From positions 930,001 through 994,000 of the forward strand of contig CAJFCJ010000011.1 of assembly GCA_904063045.1 (NCBI GenBank): 64,000 bases of DNA, given 5' to 3'. The stretch comes from Dimorphilus gyrociliatus (taxonomy: Eukaryota > Annelida > Polychaeta > Dinophilidae). Below the pieces are notes generated by a model, which searched no databases, was not told where the DNA came from, and was given only the letters and a program-made list of their open reading frames with translations. Of this stretch, positions 13,901 through 25,063 are shown one piece after another (the stretch's first letter is position 1; every line of letters begins with the position of its first letter). The position numbers were made by a program, and so were the translations under genes.

Positions 13901-14753
13901 AGCCATAGAAACTCGACAAAATGGTATCACTATTCAAATGGTTACAATTGAGAAAAAAATTGATCTAATGACCAAAGCAATAGCTAGCAAGCCTTACAAC
14001 TCAAATATCTTTTTTGTCAAAAGATATTCGCAATTAGCAACTTTAATTGACCCTATTGCTGATGGAGTATGCGACAAAGTCAATGAATGCTCTCCAAATC
14101 CTTGTCAAAATGGAGGACAGTGTATTGATGGACTGAATCAGTTTTATTGCAGATGCCCAGCTCTGTACACGGGAAAGAAATGCGAGTTACGATGTAATAC
14201 TAGAAAAGATGTTGTTCTTATTCTTGATGGAAGTGGTAGCGTTTCAGAGCAATATGAAATGACTCAGAAAATAGCTTCTGAAATTGTTTGGTCGTTAAAT
14301 TTTAATCAACAAAGAACAAGAGTAGGCGTTGTAACTTTCAACGATACAGCAACTGCTAGATTTCACTTAAATACTTATACTAATCAGCAACAAGTTTTGA
14401 ATGCTATTGCATTTGGCCCACCGAGAGGAAGAACTCACACAGCTTCAGGATTAAACTTGGCTTCAACAGAAATGTTTAGCTTTTCAAATGGGGATAGAAA
14501 TGGTGATGAAAATATTGCTATACTGATTTCGGATGGTCGTTCAAATGTTAATTCTGGTGCTAATATGGGCGAAGCCAGAACCTTAAAACAGACGGGAGTT
14601 AAAATTTTCGGAATAGGCGTTGGTAACAATGTAGATCGAAGAGAAATCGAAAGTATTGCCTCCTCACCCTCATCAAAGTACGCTCTTTTCATTAGAGAAG
14701 AAAAAGAGATTACTGCCAAGACTCGCTCTCTAGCTGAAAGTCTTTGTTTGTAG
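10951..14753 (+). CDS. Secreted protein with five VWA and three EGF domains
   Basis: Three coding exons (10951-11041, 11517-12889 and 12948-14753) encode 1089 aa. The start gives a signal peptide (SLVIFAALCYLVSSA) in its own exon. Domain order: VWA1 (about 36-206), VWA2 (225-400), EGF1 (413-445), VWA3 (455-), EGF2 (641-672), VWA4 (682-), EGF3 (868-900) and VWA5 (907-1089). Every VWA keeps the DxSxS metal-binding MIDAS core (DSSGS, DTSGS, DSSGS, DSSGS, DGSGS) and an ITDG/ISDG strand. Each EGF has six cysteines with the CxPNPCxNGG pattern. There is no transmembrane segment after the signal, so it is probably extracellular and binds matrix or cell-surface ligands in the manner of matrilin or collagen-VI VWA domains. 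No one-to-one family member is recognised. Confidence 0.85.
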
Positions 14754-15371
14754 ATCTTAAAGTATTTCTACTCTCTTGTCATGCTCTTTCTTTTCTTGCC
14801 AATTTGTATTATAAAAGCTTTTTTTATTTTGTCCCTATGCATTGAAATAGACGGATAAATTTAACGTTACACTTAAGATATAGACTAGTACAGTATATAC
14901 TGTATACATATATATGTTATATCAAGTCATTACATATTGTACCCCACGGAAAAAAATTCAGTTTGTCCATATAGGTTTTGTAGAAAAAAGTCGAAAATGA
15001 TTGATAGGATCTCTGACAGAAATTGTATGATATTTTAAAAAATTAAATTCAACATGTAGATAGTTTGTAAATTTTCCACTTTGCAAAGTTTTCCTAAGTT
15101 ATAACTCTTTATATAATAAAATATTCATCGTTGAACATATCACATTATTTTAATTAGGTAAACTGTACACAGTATATATTATATATGATATTTTATATTT
15201 TTATATGTCATTTCATCAGTGTTTCTTTCGAATGAGCTATTTCATGTATATATTAATAAATTCTTAAATACAGTTAATTAACATAGCTTACAAAATATAA
15301 TTTGCAAATTCGACACGGAACCTCGTTTCTTTTGTCCATTTCAAATTTTTAATAAACCAACAGATAATTAA
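14754..15371. other. Convergent intergenic spacer
   Basis: This 618 bp spacer between the stop codons of the VWA gene and ZIP9 is AT-rich, with short TA/CAGTATA stretches. It presumably holds both 3' UTRs, and no gene is seen. Confidence 0.5.
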
Positions 15372-17293
15372 CTAATGATGATGATTAAGAGACAATATAA
15401 CAGGAAGAAGAGCACCAATTACCATCAGTATCAACTGAGTTCTGGTAAAAGTTTTAGACTCTTGAATTATGATTGTTCCATCAGCCTTGACAGATCGTGT
15501 AGGAGATGATGATACGAGTTCTGGAAGGACATGCACTGTCGAAACATACAAAAAAGTTCCAGCACTGAATAGCATAGCTATTCCAGTTGCGTTTATGTCA
15601 GACAAGGCTTCTTTACTACCCTGTTGGTAAAATGTTTGTTATAGTTTGAAATATGTTTGATCAGTGTGAGTAGCATAAATAATGTAAGTCCCCGTTTTAA
15701 AATGCATTAAACAAATAAGTAAAAGCTGAATTAACCAATATTCATCTTTCATAAATTACCTGTGCAAGGCCAAAGAAAGTTAAGACAGCTGCTATTGGAG
15801 CAGCAGCGGAAAAAATAGCAAGATGCTTTTTTATTCTTGACCTATCGAATCCTTCATGAAGTAGAAATGAAGTTAGGCCAAAAGCTGCTGGAGCCTGTAG
15901 TGTCAGAATAATTTGATTTAAAAAATTTGTATATATATACGAATAATACTTTCTTGCCTTATGTAGCATAATAGCAGCAAATACGATTATTTCTACATGG
16001 GTTTCAGATGTCGTTGCAGCGGCTCCAAGGGCTATGCCATCAGCTTAAAAAAAGAGACTAGTTACAATTACATAACATTTAAATAAGATCTAAAAAGTCG
16101 ATATAAATGAAAAGAACTATTTAAAATAAGAAACGGGGTAAATTTGACTGAAAATAGATCACACAATATACTAATATTTTCAAATTGTTAAACTTAAAAA
16201 ACAAAGATACTCTTAGTATGTGAAAAGTATTTTGTTGACTAGATAATGCTGTCCACCTCTTCTGACAAATTTCAAGCTAGTTAAGGCTTTGTAAAAGAAA
16301 TTACAGTAAAGTGCATATTAGTCTTACCAGCTGCGTGAACAACTAGACCTAGAGTAGCTGTAATTTTATTTCTGTTATGGTGACTTGTTTCAGTTGCATC
16401 TGTAAAGGAGAATTTTTAAAACCCATGATAAAAACGTTTGCTTACTAACCTATGCTCTGAACGTGAGTATGTTTTCCGCCTAGTTGGTCGATGATCAACA
16501 TGAAAACAAATCCCAATACTAAAGCTATCCCTATGAAAGTATGCATTTCAGTTCCAGCATGAATATGTTCGGATTGATGATTTATAGCATTTATTTTCAT
16601 TTCATTTTGAGATGGTCTTTCTATTTCAGCAACGGTCAATAGACTTCTTGATAATCTCCTATGTGTGTGAGGATCTGTAAAATATGCGTATATTTTATGA
16701 ATAATATAATCAATACATAGAGAAGTCTGCTAATTTTTTTAGAAGTCATTGATTGAAGATCTTTATCACTGTTGTCGCCTTCAACAAAATGTTATCAATA
16801 ATCTTTTACTGCTACTTCACTTAGTTTATTATAATTTATGAATTAAAATATTAAATATAAATTCAGTCTTTTCTCATTAAGAAGTTTTTTTTACGAGCAC
16901 AAAACACAGACAGATTTAGTATATACTCCATATACACTACTAATCAAACAAACACATTTCTTTGGAATTTTAAGTTAGAACAATAAGTCCTAATATCTAA
17001 ATACTTACGAGAAGCAGAGTACAGGCTGTGAACTCCTTCTGGGATTATAACAGCTAACGCAGTTCCAACTAACAAACCGGCTCCCATTGTCGAGACCAAT
17101 TTTAACTTTTCCTGAAAATAGAATAATAGAGTGAATACATATGTTAAATTTCGAATCAGTAAACTTAAGCACGCAGACTTGAAATAAAATAGCAAACCTC
17201 AGACATTGTAATAGCTAAAGGGATGGAACCGGAAAAATAACAACCGACAAGCATTGCCGTACTAAAGAGTAGAAGGGTTGCTATATCATCCAT
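15372..17293 (-). CDS. SLC39A9: Zinc transporter ZIP9 (SLC39A9)
   Basis: This is a ZIP-family transporter that moves zinc into the cytosol, in vertebrates at the Golgi and plasma membrane. Seven minus-strand exons (17293-17198, 17111-17009, 16674-16450, 16399-16328, 16043-15958, 15894-15760 and 15620-15372) encode 321 aa, close to the roughly 307 of human ZIP9. Diagnostic stretches are [54 protein letters not shown] (helix 4 metal-binding His/Asp), MLHKAPAAFGL (helix 5 HKxP) and [19 protein letters not shown] His-rich cytosolic loop (HPHTH, HQSEHIH) lies between helices 3 and 4, and the tail ends LNHHH. Intron 5 (15957-15895, 63 nt) has a GC donor (AAG|GCAAGA). It is stop-free and in frame, but removing it restores the family-exact HK|APAAFG junction. 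Confidence 0.95.
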
Positions 17294-17644
17294 CGTGATT
17301 ATTGGTTTTATTAAGTCACTAATGAGTTTGTAATCAATAATCTGGTTAATATCCTCTGTATGTTATCATCGTGGCAAAATGGTATCTAAAAATTGCCGAT
17401 AGGTAGCATTGTAATAGGGTTATTCCCATATTTCGACTGGTTCTTGGTACTTTTTTGTTTTATCGTATACACAAGTGCAGGGAACTGGGAACCAACTGGG
17501 AATCTTGTTAGATCGTGTGAATGACGTCAGCGACAAAATCGAAAAAAATTACGAAATCATTGTTCTGAAAAGAATACAATACCATAGAACTTTTTATTTT
17601 TCATTCATGGTGCAACTTAGGCTATATAAATAAAAAAACTCAAC
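17294..17644. promoter_or_regulatory. Divergent promoter of ZIP9 and SPRTN, with CRE palindrome
   Basis: This 351 bp spacer separates two start codons on opposite strands. It contains a perfect TGACGTCA (17522-17529), the consensus site for CREB/ATF-type bZIP factors. No TATA box is clear. The short shared spacer suggests bidirectional transcription. Confidence 0.5.
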
Positions 17645-19095
17645 ATGTCTCTGTCAGATTATGAGTTAGCTCTTCGACTTCAAATGCAAGAAGATGAAAA
17701 AACTGCTTCACCAAAGAACGATAATACACATAAAAAACCAGCAAAAAATATTTCGATTATTGATTCAGAATGGGAAACCATTGATCCAACGCCAGATATT
17801 CATGGAATGTTTGTAGAATTTAATAAGAGATATTTTTGGAATAAACTGGGTGCTTGTGAAGTATCTTGGAGCCAGAGAATGACTTTGTAAGTGTTAATCT
17901 TAAAACTTTCATTTTTATAATTGTTTATATTTTTTAGATGTGCTGGTCTCTGTCGCTACGAAGGAAGAGGTCGACTTTGTTCAATTAAATTATCAGTTCC
18001 CTTGTTAAAGTTAAGGCCACGAAAGGATCTAGTAGAAACCTTACTGGTAAAATACTGACTCCTTTATATTATGAAATAAATTAATATTCTTTACAGCATG
18101 AGATGATACACGCTTATTTGTTTGTTACTGAAAATAATCGAGACAGAGAAGGTCATGGACCCGAATTTCAAAGTCATATGAGAAGAATAAACCAGGAAAC
18201 AGGGACTAACATCACTGTAAGTCCATAAGAATGATTATATTTGGCTTGTATTAACTTCACAACTTTGTTTTAGATTTATCATAGTTTCCACAATGAAGTT
18301 GAACTTTATCGTCAACACTGGTGGAGGTGTGATGGTCCATGCAAAGACAGAAAACCTTTTTTTGGTTATGTTAAAAGAGCAATGAACAGAGCTCCAGCTC
18401 CAAGAGATCCTTGGTGGAACGACCACAAAGCATCATGCAATGGTACATTTCATAAAGTAAAAGAACCTGAGAATTATTCAAAAAAGAAAGAATCTAAGAA
18501 CGCCCTATTGGGAAAAGCTCAGCCAACTATTAGCTCTTTATTTAAGAAAAATGATAAGAAAAAAACTGTTCCATCTCCAAGCAAAAATTCTGTCCCAAGC
18601 AATGATGCAATTGGGGAAAATGCTCAAAAGAAGAGCCCCATTGCAGCTTTCAAAGGAAAGGGACGTAAGCTAACTGATGATTCCAGGCATATTGACGTCA
18701 AAAGACGACGAATACCTGGATTATTTGATCCAGAAGAAGACAAAGAATTAAACGAAATAAACTCTGTATTTGATTCAGACTCAGATGATGACAGTTTGGA
18801 TAGGATTCTCGAAGAGAGAAGAAAACAAATAGACAATAAAATGAAGCTAAAAGAAAACAAAAAACAGTCAAAAGAAACTTTAAAAAGAAAATCTGATGAC
18901 GAAATAAAAAATTCTAAACGACCCTGCATTTGGTTAGATGAGGAAGCTTCGACTTCCGAAAACTTATACTCTAGTTTTGGTTCTGTTTCTGTAACGGATA
19001 ATTCTCCTTTCACATGCGACTGTCCAGCATGTGGTATGAAAATTATTGAAACATATATAAATCAACATTTGGATGAATGCCTCAAAATGACTTAG
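17645..19095 (+). CDS. SPRTN: SprT-like DNA-protein crosslink protease Spartan
   Basis: This is a nuclear metalloprotease that degrades proteins crosslinked to DNA during replication. Four exons (17645-17886, 17938-18046, 18097-18216 and 18274-19095) encode 430 aa. The SprT domain includes RMTLCAGLCRYEGRGR, the zinc ligands HEMIH (118-122) and the third ligand H137 in EGHGPEF. It is followed by the zinc-ribbon-like WWRCDGPC and EPENYS blocks. The intron before exon 3 falls exactly at the first histidine of HEMIH. The C-terminal half is basic and disordered. A PIP-box-like QPTISSLF lies in it (degenerate, Leu at the first aromatic position), and the protein ends in a UBZ4 finger with C407, C410, H422 and C426. 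Length and order match vertebrate SPRTN. Confidence 0.95.
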
Positions 19096-19112
19096 CATTG
19101 ACTTAACAGGGA

Positions 19113-19118
19113 TTTATT
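19113..19118 (-). terminator. Poly(A) signal for CDC73
   Basis: TTTATT on the plus strand is AATAAA on the minus strand, 157 nt past the CDC73 stop and 18 nt beyond the SPRTN stop. An ATTAAA for SPRTN lies at 19124-19129 on the opposite strand, so the two 3' UTRs would overlap. Confidence 0.45.
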
Positions 19119-19123
19119 AAAAA

Positions 19124-19129
19124 ATTAAA
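19124..19129 (+). terminator. Variant poly(A) signal ATTAAA for SPRTN
   Basis: ATTAAA sits 29 nt after the SPRTN stop codon. It is the only signal-like hexamer seen before the CDC73 last exon. Confidence 0.4.
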
Positions 19130-19274
19130 CGTTTTCTTCTTCATTGATTAATAATTTGGTCTTTACATTCTTGCTTTTATCAATATCTACACTATCTTTT
19201 TTCTGTTGTTACATGTTGCAGAAATGGTTGAATAGACGTGACATCGAGAAACAATACGATCTTATTGCGTATTT

Positions 19275-21100
19275 TCACGTCCTTAACTGAGGCTTATATT
19301 TGGCCGTATATCTGTATGAAAAGATATTTATTTTCTGATATTGGTGAAATATTGTTCTACTTACTTGTCTAATACCTCCCAAAAATTTTGAAGGGTTGCA
19401 CGATCTAAGTGACGTTTATGCTTGTCCAATTTTAATACAGTGACGTTCCATTTTGACACATTGCTGTCCAAAGGCATGTCTTTCCACATTAGATGAAATG
19501 CTTTAACTGAAAAATTCTTTCTTAGTATTTTATTTATGATAAATTTTGAAATGTATACTTTTATCAAAAATGTCGACTGGATTGCCACCTAAGGGCCACC
19601 CTTTAAATTGCCACGCTGGACCTTGCACAAAAACGGCAACAACTCTTTCCCAGTCTTGAGATATTAACTTCATTGGTTGATCAATTATTCGATAAGGAAC
19701 GGTTACACCTTGAGCTTTTTGTCTTTGTATAAGAACTTCACTCTCCTTTCGGACATTTTTTGCCCGTTGTTCCTCTGTGGAGACATACCGTAGATCCCCT
19801 AAAATTTCTTTGGCATTATATGTATTAATTAGAGAGGTAATAGCGGCAGGAACAACGATAATTGGTGTTTTTGAAACTCGTTTACTTGGCTTATCAACTG
19901 CTGGAGAAGCTCGAGGATCAGAGACAGGACGACTATTTGCGTTATTTTGAGAGATATTGGAACTGTTATTTTGTGGTTCAGTTTTCCTAGCAGAAGCACC
20001 CTCAGTTACTGATTTTAGTGTCATACCATGATAAGAACCCATGGTGTTGATTTTGAACTCTTCTGTTTCTGTATTCCTTGTGAAACTTTCTTGTATATAT
20101 CTTGAATAGGAGGATATCACTGGCGGTTTATTTGTGGATGGAACATGAGGTGCATTTGTTGAGAAATTATGTTTTGAGCCTTCTTCTCTTGCCTTTACGG
20201 ATTGTAAAATTCCAAAAACATTTTTGGAAAAATCTCGACCAGAACTACATAAGGTAGATGTTCGAGTGCGATAAACACGTTCCTTACTCATAATGTCTCT
20301 AGTAACGTCAATATCGGCATGAACAAAAGCACTAGGTTGTTCCTCTGCAACTTTTACGACATCTTGGTCAACAATTGTATTTCTTTTTTTTTGAAATCTT
20401 TTCATTTTGAACACCGCAATTTGTTCGCTGGTAAATCTCTTTGTAAGTTCAGAATCAGCCATATTTTCTGGTTGTAAATTGTTCATCTTTGGTCTTTCTA
20501 ATTTCTTAGCTAAACGCTCTTTATCTTTTTGAAGATCGGCTTCTTCAACATAGTCAAGCCTCATCTTTTTTCTACTTGTCTCTGTTAGATCTTCTACTGA
20601 TTTTTCACTCTCCTGAACTTGTTGCCCCACATGAATTGGGGCTTCAATAGTAACCATTTTATCGATTGCATTACAAGTATCGCTTCGACCAGTCAAATAA
20701 GCAACTAATTCCTTACGATCTGGCCTATTAACGGCTGGAACTCCCACTGACTAATGTAAAGAACGCTTTCAGATATTATGCAAAAGTAAAAGATATAAAA
20801 CAAACCGCAGCCTCTCTGACATACAACGGATGTTGTACTTCAAGCTTTTTAAGTAAAAACAATAAAGAGTCCAATCTGTAATATTGTTTGGACCCATCAT
20901 CGTTTTTCGCTCTGGAGAATATTAATATTCGGTTTTTACATAAGAGATATGAAGAAAATGAAAACTTACCCCCATATGACATAATTAGTTTTAGCATCTT
21001 TATTCCATGCTAAATCACCAAATATTATTTTTCCATCTTTTTCTATAATATTACGTTTATTTATCCAAAATTGCCTTAAAACGCTCAACGGATCCGCCAT
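19275..21100 (-). CDS. CDC73: Parafibromin, PAF1 complex subunit CDC73
   Basis: CDC73 is a nuclear subunit of the PAF1 complex, which travels with RNA polymerase II and supports histone modification and 3'-end processing. Five minus-strand exons (21100-20970, 20911-20806, 20750-19559, 19506-19365 and 19311-19275) encode 535 aa, against 531 in human. The start [11 protein letters not shown] matches the conserved N-terminus. Family blocks are [79 protein letters not shown] and the Ras-like C-terminal domain ([34 protein letters not shown]). The last exon is only 37 nt and supplies the tail [11 protein letters not shown]. It diverges from the SRRM2-like gene with 460 bp between starts. Confidence 0.96.
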
Positions 21101-21560
21101 TTTGTTTACTGAGAAAATGGAATTGGACTAAAACACGCTTAGAATTTTCGTAAATTTTCTGTCATGTATGAGAAATAATGTTATGATTCAGAAAACGTTT
21201 GCTGTTTCATTTTTTTTCATTCTCTAATAAATTAAAGTTATGAATAGATAATAGTTTTATTTAATTTGAAAAATTTAGTGAAATTTTCTTTTTTCTAAAA
21301 CTAAAATTTGTATTACAGATAGCTTACAGAAACACAAATATAATGTTGACAGGGTGACACCTATTTAAAATATTGTTTAATCATAGATAACTATTAAAGT
21401 AGGTTTATACAACTTTAACTTTAAATATAAAACATTCGTCACGTCTACTTTACGATGTCCATAAAAGTTGCGCATGCGCTTTAACAAGACAAACGATAAA
21501 TAGTCGTTTGAGTAATTCTTTTTCAATATTTCAGTATCTTGATTAGTGAACAGTTTAACA
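21101..21560. promoter_or_regulatory. Divergent promoter region of CDC73 and SRRM2-like gene
   Basis: This 460 bp AT-rich spacer separates two start codons on opposite strands. It must hold both promoters, but no TATA box or other clear element is visible. Confidence 0.4.
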
Positions 21561-22826
21561 ATGTACAACGGAATTGGTCTTCAAACTGCTAGAGGATCTG
21601 GAACCAATGGATATGTTCAGAGAAATACAGCCTTTATTAAAAAGGCGAAAGGTAAAGTTGACTATAAAACTGAAGCACAATTAGCTCCACCAGAGAGAAA
21701 GCCAAATCAAGAGCTTTTGGAACATGAGCTAAAGAGACAAATTGAAATCAAGTGTATGGAAATGGAAGACCTAATGTCGTCACAAGGGTAAGGATTGAAT
21801 CTGTGCAGATTGGGAAATATTAAAATGTAACTTTTAATAGGTTTCCTGATGACGAAATTCAAAAGAAAGTAAGTAAATTTCGAGAAATGCTGCGCAAGGA
21901 ACAACTTGCTGACGATGGAGCATACGTCAAAGATGTTAGGGGGAAAGTAATGTGAGTAATATGACAAAATAATTTTTTGAGACCTGTTTTAATTCTTGAA
22001 TCATTTTAGGTCCCAGGCTACTCATTGCAAAATTGCAATGAATCAACAAAAGAATCAGGCTTTAAAAGATGCTCTTAGAATTAGTAGAGATTACGTTGAT
22101 GGAAGTTCTCTTAGTGCAAATAAACTAGAAATGGAGCAAAACGCAAGAGAAAAGAGAAAATTAAAAGAAGAGTATGCTATATTTAATTCTGCTATTAATT
22201 AAATGGTATAATTAATATTCTGATGTTCTGAATAGAGAGTCAAAGAGAGAGAGAGAGAAAGAAAGAAATAGCGAAATGGAAAAGGAAAAAGCCTCGAAAC
22301 AACAAGAAAGAGAGCCCTTGTATATAATCACGCTTAACATGTTAAAATTCAACTGATAAATTTATAATTGTATCCAGGCCAAAAGAAAAAAAAGCTAAGA
22401 AGAGAACGCATAAACGGTCGAAGTCTAGCTCTTCATCATCATCGTCATCATCATCGTCTTCCTCGTCTTCATCATCAGATTCTTCGGACTCCTCCAGTTC
22501 GTCGGACTCTGAAAGTCCTCTTTCAGATTCAGAACAGTAAGACTTAAATCAAACTCAATAAAATTCTTTTGTTACGCACTCGTAAATTCATTTTCAGTGA
22601 AAAACCAAAAAAGAAAAGAGGAAAACTTCATAGAAAGCACTCTGACTCATCAAAAGATTCTGAAGGGAGAGGCAGCAGACCAAGAAAGAATACATCATAT
22701 GATAAACCAAGAAACAGACAAAGATTCATTTCAGAAGAAAGAGATGATAGATTTGAAAAGCAAATGGGAGATCGAGTAAGATCTAAGGTAGTTCGTCGAG
22801 GATCAAATAGTGATAAGCGTCATTAA
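21561..22826 (+). CDS. SRRM2: SRRM2/CWC21-like spliceosome protein
   Basis: This nuclear splicing factor binds the catalytic spliceosome near Prp8 and the exon junction. Five exons (21561-21787, 21841-21951, 22010-22171, 22378-22536 and 22598-22826) encode 295 aa. The N-terminus MYNGIGLQTARGSGTNGYVQ is the hallmark of SRRM2 and yeast Cwc21. It is followed by the cwf21 helical domain (about 40-100: ELLEHELKRQIEIKCMEMEDL and EIQKKVSKFREML, written here as two parts). Exon 4 encodes a run of about 30 serines and acidic residues, and exon 5 a basic RS-like tail. It is far shorter than vertebrate SRRM2, so only the conserved core is present. If the 206 nt intron 22172-22377 is retained, the frame ends at 22202 and the Ser/Arg tail is lost. 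Confidence 0.88.
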
Positions 22827-22920
22827 ATGAATTATATTTTTAATGTAAGTTTTATTCATAAATATTTATCTGTTACTGTTGTTTATTGAAAAAAAAATTG
22901 ATATAGTAAAACAGAAGTTA

Positions 22921-22926
22921 AATAAA
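22921..22926 (+). terminator. Poly(A) signal AATAAA for the SRRM2-like gene
   Basis: Canonical AATAAA lies 95 nt after the stop codon. Confidence 0.45.
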
Positions 22927-23127
22927 ATATCAGTCATAAACAAGTTTCTTTGAGTTTGAAAATTTTTTCGATAGTCAAAGTCACCTGGAGTATATTTCAA
23001 GGCAATATATCCTATTGTAGAGCAATTTAGCTCTTTTTTCAGGAAAAAAGTAATATTTAAAATTCATTTAACCGATTAATCTTATATTTTCAAATACTTC
23101 TTGTATTTCATTTTAAATTTTGAAAAC

Positions 23128-24575
23128 ATGGAAATATTTCCAAAGCAAGTAATTATGATTGCTATTGTCTACCATAATGCAGGTCAGTATTCGACGGAAT
23201 TCGTACTAATATCATGCTTGAAAAACTATCAAAATATTCATCGTTAAATATCTTCCGTTTTTAAATAACAAACTACCTGATCTACAGCTTTCCATACTAT
23301 TGCAAGTCCAGTAAGAAATTAGCAATTTATCAGAACGTATAAATTAAATATTATTTACTGGATTTAAATAGAATTCAATAAATTTTGGAGAAGGAGAGAT
23401 GTTAACTTGTGAGTGGAATGAGTGGGTTGTTGAAAATGAAGGAAAATTTCGCAAGTCCAACCAAACCTGCTCTGTTAGCTGTTCTGAAAATGGTTTGGGA
23501 GGTGTTTTGCGGTTACGACAGAGACGAACATTTAAGGGAAAAGCAAAAGCCCTTTGTCCCGGTGATGATTATACATGGATTCATGAATCGTGTAATTATG
23601 GTGTTAAATGCCCAATAAATGGTGGTTGGACAAGTTGGAAGCTTGTTAAAAAATGCGATTGTTCCAAAGGAGTCTTCTTTACGACAAGTGAAAGAAGTTG
23701 TCAAAATCCTAAACCTCAGAATAATGGAAAAAGCTGTAAGGGTAAAAGCATTACAACCAGAAGATGTTCTTGTATTGATTCTGTATCTCTGAAAGAAAAA
23801 GCAATAAATGAATCACATAATTGGTCACCTTGGTCGTCCTGTATGTGCAACGAGAGTAATACATACAAAGAGCGGACTATTAACGACTGTGATAGAATGA
23901 TTTCTGGTGTCTGCTACGAGAGGTTTCATTATTAATCATCAAATTAAGTAACTTTATTTTGTTATTTTTAGAGAAGAAGGATGCTTGTTTAACGGAAATT
24001 GTTCAAGTAAATTTTAACACACCTCAGCTACTCTGTACAATCATAAATCGAAATCTTGCAGCTGACAAATTCAATCCTCTAAAGCATACAGGTTCATGGG
24101 GCGCTTGGAATCTATTTAAATCAGGACCTTGCTCAAGGTCATGCCAAGGATATAGAAACGTGACAGATTTTCGTAGGTGTATTGAAAATTCAATTAAAGT
24201 GTCAAATGGACGATGTAAAGGACATTTTCTTAGAGTGTATAGGCGAAACTGTCATATGCATTGTCTATCAGGTTATGAATCAAGAGTAATAGTTTTTAGC
24301 TTAATAATGGATAATTTTTAAGCAGCTCCAAAAAAGAGAAACACGATTACACCAAACTCGAACCTATCTGTTTTTGTTATATTACCTACAATTGTAGGCC
24401 TAACTGCTTTTCTTTCAATCAGTTTTCTTTTAAAAGAGTTGTTAAAAAGGTATATTGTTAAGCAGAAAGCTATTTTCAACTTAAATTCAAATGTATAAGT
24501 AATTTCAGCGAAAGTTTAGTTGATAAAGAAGCAACTTCGGAAGAGACAGAAACCCGTAAGACTGTGAACTCGTAA
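23128..24575 (+). CDS. Single-pass membrane protein with thrombospondin type-1 modules
   Basis: Seven exons (23128-23182, 23288-23310, 23372-23922, 23972-24006, 24062-24271, 24323-24449 and 24509-24575) encode 355 aa. Exon 1 supplies a hydrophobic start (QVIMIAIVY) that probably serves as the signal peptide, and exon 2 is a 23 nt micro-exon with a good donor (CCA|GTAAGA). The extracellular part holds about four Trp/Cys-rich TSP1-like modules, marked CEWNEWVV, NGGWTSWKL, WSPWSSCMC and GSWGAWNLF, with CSxxC patterns. One membrane helix (about 306-330, SVFVILPTIVGLTAFLSISFLL) precedes a short acidic cytosolic tail (ESLVDKEATSEETETRK). TSP1 modules usually bind glycosaminoglycans or guidance partners. 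I cannot name an orthologue. The acceptor of exon 6 is a tandem AAGCAG, so two forms differing by one alanine are possible. Confidence 0.75.
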
Positions 24576-25063
24576 ATTTTAGTATTTACATTGAAAATAA
24601 ATTTCAGATCTCAACAGTTAATGCAAAATTCAATTGTAATCTCAAATCTTTTCTCTAATCAATGGTCTTAAATTTTTTCTATTGTCAGCTTTAAGAACAA
24701 ACACCTACTGACCTATTTTCGTTGCGAAATAATTTATTAGTTCACAGTGTATAAATTATTCTTTCCCATATTCGTGTAAATGTGAAAATTGTCTAGAGAT
24801 TTTTTACTATATAACTTAGTACAACAGCGTATTTAAGACTTTGAAAGAAATACAAATATGGAGACCGCTTAGACGGAAATTTTGAATCAATTGAACAAAT
24901 ACAGTATATTTTCCTGAGAGTAAATTTTGCAATGTTAAAACAATCTACTTCAAAATTTGCCAATTGAGCTCCTTGTATGATAAAAAATTATCATGTACTT
25001 GATAATTTCGTTATGCTTTTGAAATACTAATCAATTTTCAAAAAAGCGATAGTAAACAAATCG
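24576..25063. other. Intergenic spacer, no gene supported
   Basis: This 488 bp AT-rich spacer between the TSP1 protein gene and the small membrane protein contains no exon-like open frame. Confidence 0.4.
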
